DNA from: Luidia sarsii
Taxonomy: Eukaryota; Echinodermata; Asteroidea; Paxillosida; Luidiidae
Direction of reading: 5' to 3'
Assembly: GCA_949987565.1 (NCBI GenBank)
Contig: OX465102.1
Coordinates: 26,467,665 to 26,531,664 of the forward strand
Length of the DNA: 64,000 nt
Part shown: piece after piece, positions 57,901 through 64,000 of the stretch
Layout of the letters: each line of letters begins with the position of its first letter
Position numbering within the stretch: the stretch's first letter is position 1
The notes under the pieces: model-generated
Database searches by the model: none
What the model was told of the DNA's origin: nothing
The model's input: only the letters and a program-made list of their open reading frames with translations
Made by a program: the position numbers and the translations under genes

Positions 57901-60900
57901 AGGTAAGATGGGAGTGGAGCCGTTGCATAACGCCACACAACATCCGCAGCTGGATTTCGCAAAGCCTTACGGTCCACCGCAACGATGGAAGGGCAGTCCT
58001 AGTCAGGATACGGAATGTAGTGCATGTCTGTGCATCGCTCATCGTCTTGCGCTGCGCTTCATGAAATCGACCGTGGGTCTGTACAGTTGAGTGTGGGCTT
58101 GGTTGTGGCCTTACCTTTATCGCACACCATGCCGTGGAATCTCTTCCTGCAGTGGCATCGTCGGTGCTCCAGACAGTACCCGCCTGTCACGCACGTGCAG
58201 CGCACGAATTCGTCCTCGCAATCGACCTCCCCGGAACCTTCTATATCGCATGCTGCCATAAAGGGGAAAAACAAAATGCCTGAATTGGATATACAATGTA
58301 GATAGTTCGGGTCCCGGTGGCGTTGTTTGGGTGGCAGAACTGCTCAACGTTGGTCAAAATATCAATCGATAACACATTTCATTAGTCGATAAAAACTATT
58401 TTTTTTGGATTGCTTGGATTGGCAGGGAGTTTGTCTCAGCCTGTTTGCCGCAGCATCTTTAAGTACAGTAGGGTTATGGTTTACAATCTTCACATGGCCT
58501 TCTCACACTGCACTCAAATTCAGTTGTTCACCTCAGTCAGCGGACTGTCATAATTCTGACGATTCACAATAATGCGCCCTCAAGAGTTCGCAACCCGTAT
58601 GCCGATCACAATGCGCGGAATCTGTCGATCCTTTCCTGAGGCCTTTTCCAAAAACCCGGCTTAGGCTTCGGCTCCGGCTTCGTCTCTGTTATCCAAGAGC
58701 TGAAAACACGGGTTGGAGTTCTTTGTTGCAGTTGAAGCTTCGGATTCTTTTTTTTTTCAAAATGCAGTCAAAAACAAAGCCAAAGGCCTCCCGTTTCCAT
58801 GCCTTGTACTTGAGAATGGACGAAACAAAGAAAGACAAAGCCGGAGCCTGAGCCTAAGCCGGGTTTTGGAAAAGGGCCCTGACGTGCATTGGGCCGACAG
58901 ATTCCGTGCATCGTGATTGGCCAACGCGTTGCAAACTCTTGAGGGCGCAATACATGATGAATCACCCGCATTTTGCTCTGTCGATTTGACGCTGGCAATC
59001 TTTTCTCAGAAAACGAGCAACGGGCTGACCATTTTGTTTGAAGGTTTTGCTGATGATACTTAAGTCTTTTGTTTTCTTCTTACTTTATCCTGAGGCCCGG
59101 TGGTCCCAATTTTCGATCCAGAAGAACTTACGAGGTAAAGCGCAAATGAGCACGTGGCGCTCCTTGCAACGTGCTGGCTTCCAGACCCCCGTCCCTTGTT
59201 CCAACACGGCGCAATCAGTTCCCGGCTCGTTGCCGTTAATCCAATTACTGGGTACGGGGGACAAAGTGCAACAGAGATGTCTGTGAGTACGTGACGTAGA
59301 GAGTGAGTGGAGAGAGGGGGTGGAGAGAGAGAGAGAGCGCCAGATAGAGAGAGGGGTAGAGATAAGGTGGCGAGTTGAGGAAACACAATAAGAGAGGACA
59401 GGGGAGACTGAGATCTAGAGGAGTTAGATGGGAGGGGGGAGAGAGGAGAAAGAAGAGAGGAAAGTGGAGGACACAGGAGAGGATAAACAGGATAGAGTTG
59501 ACAGAGGGGAGTGAGAGAGAGGAAAGGGGGATTTGGAGAAGAGAGAGTGGAGAGAGCAAAGAGGGGAGTGGGAGGAGATAGTGGAAATAGAGGAGAGAAA
59601 GGAGAGAGGTGACCCGGGAGAGAGAGATGAGAGAGATGAGAAACAAAAGAGAGAATTGAGACAGACAGGGGTGAGAGAGGAGAGAGAAGAGAGAGACGAG
59701 AGAAGAGAGAGGAAGGTAGGAGAGGAGACGGGCGTGAGAAAGGAGAGAGCGGAGCGAGAGGTGAGAAACGACAGAGAGGGTAAGTGAGAAAGAAGAGAGA
59801 GAAGAGGAGAGAGAGAGGGGACGGAAAGGAGAAAGGAGAGAGAAGAGGAGAGAGAGGAAAGAGAGAGAGGAGAGAGGTGAGAAACGACAGAGAGGATAGA
59901 AACAGGTGAGAAAGAATAGAGAGAGGAGGGGAGAGAGAGGGGACGGAAAGGAGAAAGGAGAGAGAAGAGGAGAGAGAGGAAGGAGAGAGAGGAGAGAGGT
60001 GAGAAATGACAGAGAGGATAGAAACAAGTGAGAAAGAAGAGACAGAAGGGGAGAGAGAGGAGACGGAAATGAGAAAGGAAAGAGAGGAGAGAGAGGAGAG
60101 AGAGGATGGAGGTGATAGGAAAGAGAGAGAGAATGGAGAGAGGGGGAAGACGGAGAGAGGGACATTAACAAAAAAGTATATAGGAGATCATACACACGCT
60201 TAACCGAAGTGTATACATTCATTAGCCTTTTTAGACTTGAAGGACAATTTGGGACCGGGAAGAGAACCCACCCACCCTGCCGAGGGTGGGGGGTGAGTCT
60301 CAGGCGGGGAGGGTCAAATGAATGCCCGCTCCGTACGTTGGTAGACGTATCACCGGCACCACATCTCCAGGTGACATTTCAGGTACTGCGGGTACCTGGT
60401 GTATGTACGGTGTTTTTACGGGGGTGTTTCGGCCGTTCAAAAAGGCTTGGCCCACGGTACATGTTAGGTCTAATGGCATCGATCGAATGACGTAGTCTTG
60501 TGCCCAGGTGAGGAACGATGGAATATCACTGACTGGTCTCTGGAGACTCACACAGGAGTTCGCATACGCATACCCCTTGCACCGCAGATCAATCCCAGGC
60601 CGGGATGTTTAATGGTTTAACACACCAACTGCGGCAATCGTTTGACCTTTACTAATGTTGTATAGGGCCTTTAAAGCCATAGCCATATCTTTTTGCCGTA
60701 GTAGTCAGGAATCTATAAACGGGCTTACACAAATGAAGGACTACTGCTATCAAGCCAGGAAAAAGGGAGGCCAGAATGTGGGCGAATTAATCCCAGCCAA
60801 ATATTCTGAGAGATCACCTTCGACAGATACACCTGAAAGTACACACAGAGTCAGGAGAATAATGCATTATAGGCCGGAATGTGTTGATGATTTATCAAAG

Positions 60901-63900
60901 CATAGAAATGTGTAGCACCAAATACCTATACACAATACACCCTGGTTGCAAGATTACAAGTGGCGCCAATGTCTTTGCCGACACCGGATTCATTTGGTCA
61001 TGTATACGAGCACTTGGCCAAAGGTGACAACTTGGCCATGGGTACAAATACCAGTTCTTGGCCATTGCTACAAATACGAATACTTGGCCATGGTTAAAAA
61101 TAAAATACGAGTATGTGGCCATGGGCTCCATTCCAAATACTTGGCCGCGGGTACAAACACGAGCACTTGGCAATCGGTACAAATACCAGCACCTGGCCAT
61201 GGGTACAAATACCAGCACCTGGCCATGGTTACAAATACCAGTACCTGGTCATGGGTACAAATACGAGCACTTGGCCATGGGTACAAATACCAGCACCTGG
61301 CCATGGGTACAAATACGAGCACTTGGCCACGGGTACAAATACCAGCACCTGGCCATGGGTACAAAAACCAGCACCTGGCCATGGGTACAAATACCAGCAC
61401 CTGGCCATGGGTATAAATACGAGCACCTGGCCATGGGTACAAATACCAGCACCTGTCCATGCGTACAAATACGAGCGCTTGGCCATGGGCTCCATTCCAA
61501 CTACCTGGCCATGGGAACAAACACAAGTACTTGGCCATGGGTACAAATACGAGTACTTGGCCACCGGTGCAAATTTGAGTACTTGGGCATGGGTAAACAT
61601 GATATGAATACTTGAGCATAGGTACAAATGATTATCAGTACTTGTCCATGGGTATAAAATACGAGTACTTGCCCATTGGTACAAATAAGTATATGGGCAT
61701 GAGTACAAATATGACCACTAAGTCTTGTCCACGGTTACAAATATGAGTACTTGGCCATGGGTACAAATATACACTGGGTACAACATATGAGTATCTAGTC
61801 ATGGATACAAATAGGCCTATGAGTACTTGGCCATGGGTACACAATTTATTATGCTGTTCATGGGTACAAATAATTATGAGTACTTGGGCTTGGGTACAAC
61901 ATAATACAAGTACTCCTGTCCACGTGTACAAAATGATTGCATATGATTTATAAGGCGGGGGCCCCTTTTCAGCTTTTCAGCAAGTTTGGGCCCCCCCCCC
62001 TGGTTTATTTGACTGGGACGTGCTGGTTTGTATGACATAATCTCTATAGTAGGCCTACATGGGAGTACAAGATTAACTCACGTTGAGTTCGCCGTCCCGT
62101 ATTATGACCGGCTTCGACCCTTCCTGAATCTGCCCGCACTTGCTCAGAACTAGGGAATATGGAACAGCAAACTGATACAACCAGTAGCAGCGATCCCGGA
62201 AGAAAATCCCTCCGCTGTGGCAAATTGGAGTGTTGGCTGTGGCAGAGATCGAACAGGGAGAAACAAACCGGCACGTTTTACAATCAGTCTGATAGCCAGG
62301 CCCGCACCCTTCCCTATACATATACAATACCGGCGCAGGAGGAAAATGAACCGCCCATCATTTGCGGGGCCTTAGTGCCGTAGAACTGCTCAAGCACCAA
62401 ACCTTGCTCTTGCATGAAGAGCCTTGCTTGATGAAATCAGGGTCTTCGCCCAATATTGGAATAGGCCTACGCATCACTATAAGCAGCGCATGAAATAATG
62501 GTCAGCATTTGAACCGACTCGTTTTCATGCCAAGTACTGAGAAGGTTTTCGCACTTTTCGAAGCTTGCCCCGGTTTTCGTGAAACCGCCTGAATCATCAC
62601 TGGAATCCATTCCAAGGCTATACCTGACACCAACTGCACCTCAGCTTAGACTGGATAATCCAGGGTAACCCGTGGCATGGGCGTGTGCCCCGTGGTCGTA
62701 TGCTTAATCGCACGTTGAGGTTGGTTTGGGTGAAGTCTACCAGGGGCCTATCGAGTAAATAATGGTCTCACAAGTTAGACACTATGAACATCTAAACCGT
62801 GAAAAAGGGGTGAAAATGTCATTTCGCCGTGAAACTAAAAAGACACTGTGATTTCACGGTACATTTTACAGTGAATTAACCATGAAAATAATCGCGATGA
62901 GGACATCTTCAGGTCACTAAAGAGACCGTGCAAAAAAACGTAAATATCTAGGGTGGCAAGCTCCAGCCTTGAAGGATGGCTAATTCAATTACCAGTAGGG
63001 ACCACCAGCCCCCATAGAGGTACTGCATGGTGTCCTAGTAAGTGTCACTCCCAGATACTTCTAAATTGCCTCTAGCCATTAACCACCAGGAATGTGGCCT
63101 TGGAGACCACTGGTGAAAACACTGTGAAAATGACTTGGCTAACGGTGAGCCATGAAATAGGGGTGAAAACACGGCTAATTTTCTTTTCACGGCTAAATGA
63201 CATTTTCACCCGATTTTCACGGTTTAGATATTCATAGTGAGATGGCCTGACGTTTCGAACCTGTAGCAGGACCGTTATGTCTTACGTGTGGTCGCGCAGA
63301 TGAAGTCATTGTCACTCCCGCAGGAAGCGCTCTGCCAGGTATGGTCACTGTATGACAGAAACGCGCAGCTGTGGTCAGACGAATTGGTCGGGTGGCCTGC
63401 TTTCCAGTTGCTGCAGTGAACAAGAGTAAAAGATGTGGGTGTAGTTGTATAACAATGTGTGATATTAGCTACCTAATGTGTATAGCGGTGTGCAACTTGG
63501 ATACAATGGGGTGTACGGGGGTAAGGATAGGAAGTTATCAGGTGAAATAGGTTCAATGGGTATGATGAAGGTATTCGAGAGGGTTTACCTTTGGGTAAAC
63601 TGTAGTAGAGCGGAGTGGTGTAGTATGGTTCAGAGGAGGCAGAGTGGGTGCCATTGGTCAACGTGGGATTTCGCGGGGTACAATAGGGGTGTGGTTGTGT
63701 GTGATGCTTGGTGGGTGCGATAGGCTGCGCTGGTGCGCCACGGAGTATACTGAAGTATCCCGGGATGCAAACGTATGGAATTGGGTGTAGCGGGTTGTAT
63801 ATAATTATTATGGCACAATGGGTGGCAGTGAGGTAAGATTGGGCGTGATGGGTCAATAAATCACTGCTCCACTATAGAATCTATATCCAATGTAGGTGAA

Positions 63901-64000
63901 CATCTCACGTGTAATTCAAGGGAGTGTCATCCACCCATTTCCAGATGCCATCTGCCGTCTGTTTGTGGAGGCCAATCCATACGTTCCTGTATGGCAGGAG
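53025..64000 (-). CDS. Gene B: paralogous CTLD-CTLD-EGF-Ig membrane receptor (partial)
   Basis: Minus-strand exons in transcript order: 63909->64000 (cut by the window), 63286-63410, 62082-62236, 60729-60832, 59132-59247, 58115-58252, 56554-56756, 55918-56032, 55097-55129, 53025-53113. All borders are GT..AG and every phase equals that of the matching exon in gene A. The signal peptide and first CTLD1 exon lie beyond the window; the cytoplasmic exon was not found. No frameshift or premature stop was seen, so it looks functional. CTLD2 keeps a better WIGL box (IWLGL) than gene A. Convergent with gene A. Confidence 0.85.
54474..55070. repeat. GAGCCC hexanucleotide array, about 550 bp
   Basis: Plus strand (GAGCCC)n with interspersed AAGCCC, GTGCCC and GAGGTC variants; the minus strand is (GGGCTC)n. 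It gives (EP)n on plus and (GS)n or (GL)n on minus, which are not real proteins. It sits in a gene B intron starting about 30-60 nt after the 5' splice site of the PHHK exon, so the transcript carries regular GGG runs. Confidence 0.95.
55097..55129 (-). CDS. Gene B stalk exon, 33 nt
   Basis: TTATGCAG, 33 nt (phase 1-1), then GTAAGT, reading [11 protein letters not shown]. The last five residues, the length and the phase match gene A exon 11. Confidence 0.78.
55918..56032 (-). CDS. Gene B Ig domain, second part
   Basis: CGTGTCAG, 115 nt (phase 0 in, 1 out), then GTGAGT. It reads [20 protein letters not shown] and ends AAYVKVR, with the D-x-G-x-Y-x-C motif. Same length as gene A exon 10. Confidence 0.87.
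56554..56756 (-). CDS. Gene B Ig domain, first part
   Basis: GTCATTGCAG, 203 nt (phase 1 in, 0 out), then [26 protein letters not shown] is almost identical to gene A, but the following 30 residues differ strongly ([20 protein letters not shown]). NRT is a possible N-glycosylation site. Confidence 0.87.
56778..56953. mobile_element. 176-bp MITE with 8-bp target duplication beside a splice acceptor
   Basis: Inverted ends of about 45 bp: GGGAAGCAATATCTGGGCTT and, inward from the right, GGGAAGCAATATCTGGGCTC; both continue to CATGAATAATTCAAC. CGGTAGGC flanks both sides (56770-56777, 56954-56961). An 8-bp duplication suggests hAT or a similar superfamily. Its end lies about 21 bp from the start of the Ig exon of gene B. 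Confidence 0.8.
57040..57165. repeat. Dispersed repeat with TCGTCAGG core
   Basis: GAGAAAGGTCCTGCAAGAAT, CGATTCGTCAGGCTCCATAC, GATTTTCACTTCGGCCATTT and AGTAAGCAGATTGAAAGATT follow the same order as at 12546, more diverged. Intronic in gene B. Confidence 0.55.
58115..58252 (-). CDS. Gene B EGF-like exon
   Basis: TATGGCAG, 138 nt (phase 1-1), then [24 protein letters not shown] and FHGMVCDK closely match gene A, with eight cysteines kept and two codons fewer near the start ([12 protein letters not shown]). Confidence 0.87.
58639..58885. mobile_element. MITE-like element (family 2, copy e)
   Basis: CCTTTTCCAAAAACCCGGCT on the left and AGCCGGGTTTTGGAAAAGGG on the right are long inverted ends. 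Interior CTCTGTTATCCAAGAGCTGA and GCCTTGTACTTGAGAATGGA match copies a-c. Gene B intron. Confidence 0.7.
59132..59247 (-). CDS. Gene B CTLD2, C-terminal third
   Basis: CGTACCCAG, 116 nt (phase 2 in, 1 out), then GTAAGT. It reads [18 protein letters not shown], then VWKPARC and [11 protein letters not shown] occupies the EPN position and WND is WKP. Four codons shorter than gene A exon 7. Confidence 0.85.
59293..60170. repeat. Purine tract (GAGAGA-rich), about 880 bp, with 120-bp subrepeats
   Basis: The plus strand is almost all A and G. GACGGAAAGGAGAAAGGAGA recurs at 59820, 59942 and, altered, 60062, a period of about 121 bp. It lies in the gene B intron between the CTLD2 core and C-terminal exons; the transcript would read it as a pyrimidine tract. 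The 325-codon minus frame (Ser/Leu/Pro only) is an artefact. Confidence 0.9.
60600..60674. mobile_element. One end of a piggyBac-like MITE
   Basis: GGATGTTTAATGGTTTAACA, then ACCTTTACTAATGTTGTATA and GGGCCTTTAA match the right end of the copy at 42143-42503. The left end is missing. Confidence 0.5.
60729..60832 (-). CDS. Gene B CTLD2, core
   Basis: ACTTTCAG, 104 nt (phase 0 in, 2 out), then [24 protein letters not shown], then [11 protein letters not shown] shows the WIGL-type box and W-x-D turn. It aligns over its whole length with gene A exon 6 (shared L-S-K start), one codon shorter. Confidence 0.82.
61003..61930. repeat. Minisatellite, 26-bp unit, about 35 copies
   Basis: The unit is about GGCCATGGGTACAAATACCA+GCACCT, more degenerate toward the right. 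As 26 is not a multiple of three, each frame cycles through all registers, giving long open frames on both strands that are not genes. Gene B intron between CTLD2 exons. Confidence 0.93.
62082..62236 (-). CDS. Gene B CTLD2, N-terminal third
   Basis: CTGCCACAG, 155 nt (phase 1 in, 0 out), then GTGAGT. It reads [19 protein letters not shown], then [18 protein letters not shown]. Same length, border and cysteines as gene A exon 5. Confidence 0.87.
62780..63239. mobile_element. CACTA-type MITE, 460 bp
   Basis: It begins CACTATGAACATCTAAACCG and ends CGGTTTAGATATTCATAGTG, an inverted repeat of about 45 bp, flanked by AGA on both sides (62777-62779, 63240-63242). CACTA ends with a 3-bp duplication are the signature of EnSpm/CACTA transposons. 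No transposase frame. Gene B intron between CTLD1 and CTLD2. Confidence 0.8.
63286..63410 (-). CDS. Gene B CTLD1, C-terminal third
   Basis: CACTGCAG, 125 nt (phase 2 in, 1 out), then [25 protein letters not shown], then TWQSASC and DFICATT. Same length as gene A exon 4. Confidence 0.87.
63909..64000 (-). CDS. Gene B CTLD1, core (cut by window end)
   Basis: Reads [18 protein letters not shown], then [12 protein letters not shown], and ends at a phase 2 donor (AC|GTGAGA). The acceptor lies beyond 64000. The exon end and donor are nearly identical to gene A exon 3. Confidence 0.87.

Noticed and set aside
59245..60222. 325-codon minus frame of Ser, Leu and Pro
   Set aside because: Low-complexity purine/pyrimidine tract, and it overlaps the gene B exon at 59132-59247 in another frame.
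60300..60551. Candidate for the CTLD2 core exon of gene B
   Set aside because: It lacks WIGL and W-x-D motifs; the true core exon with correct phases is at 60729-60832.
60946..61708. Frames of 156-185 codons with [15 protein letters not shown] repeats
   Set aside because: They follow the 26-bp minisatellite on both strands and in several frames.

Overview
This window is animal genomic DNA. Coding sequence is split into short exons by long AT-rich introns with GT..AG borders, and the rest is filled by SINEs, MITE-like elements and satellites. The only confidently coding genes encode C-type lectin / EGF / immunoglobulin receptors. This mix suggests a marine invertebrate deuterostome (echinoderm or lancelet type). 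That is an inference, because nothing here fixes the species.

Right half (about 31.8-64 kb): two paralogous genes lie tail to tail. Gene A (+ strand, coding span 32562-48453, fourteen coding exons) is complete: TATA box, signal peptide, two C-type lectin-like domains (CTLDs) of three exons each, an eight-cysteine EGF-like exon, a V-like Ig domain over two exons, a basic stalk, one membrane helix and a short basic tail, about 519 residues. Every exon junction keeps frame. Gene B (- strand, 53025 to beyond 64000) has the same exon order and the same intron phases. It enters the window in the middle of its first CTLD and runs through CTLD2, EGF, Ig, stalk and membrane helix; its last exon was not found. 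The pair looks like a lineage-specific family of lectin/Ig cell-surface receptors, plausibly for recognition or adhesion. Their introns hold a (GGT)n tract, a GAGCCC hexanucleotide array, a purine tract, a 26-bp minisatellite, a CACTA-like MITE, a MITE with 8-bp target duplications beside a splice acceptor, and fold-back elements.

Middle (about 22-31 kb): an isolated signal-peptide exon on the - strand at 22.6 kb, then a 3.87-kb DNA transposon (26109-29980) with 41-bp inverted ends and a CCGG target duplication. It keeps a first exon resembling the N-terminus of integrase-type proteins and two exons around a Ulp1-like cysteine-protease motif, but no recognisable integrase, so it is probably internally deleted.

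Left part (1-22 kb): mostly repeats. There is a 2.2-kb minisatellite of 20-bp units with higher-order duplications, several MITE and SINE copies, a 718-bp tandem duplication, and a tandemly duplicated block at 3.5-5.3 kb with small in-phase minus-strand exon candidates. A TATA-driven signal-peptide-like ORF lies at 15.28 kb. These candidates could belong to one or more further membrane or secreted protein genes, but the links are not established. No rRNA gene, intact tRNA gene, CRISPR array or bacterial-type operon was seen.
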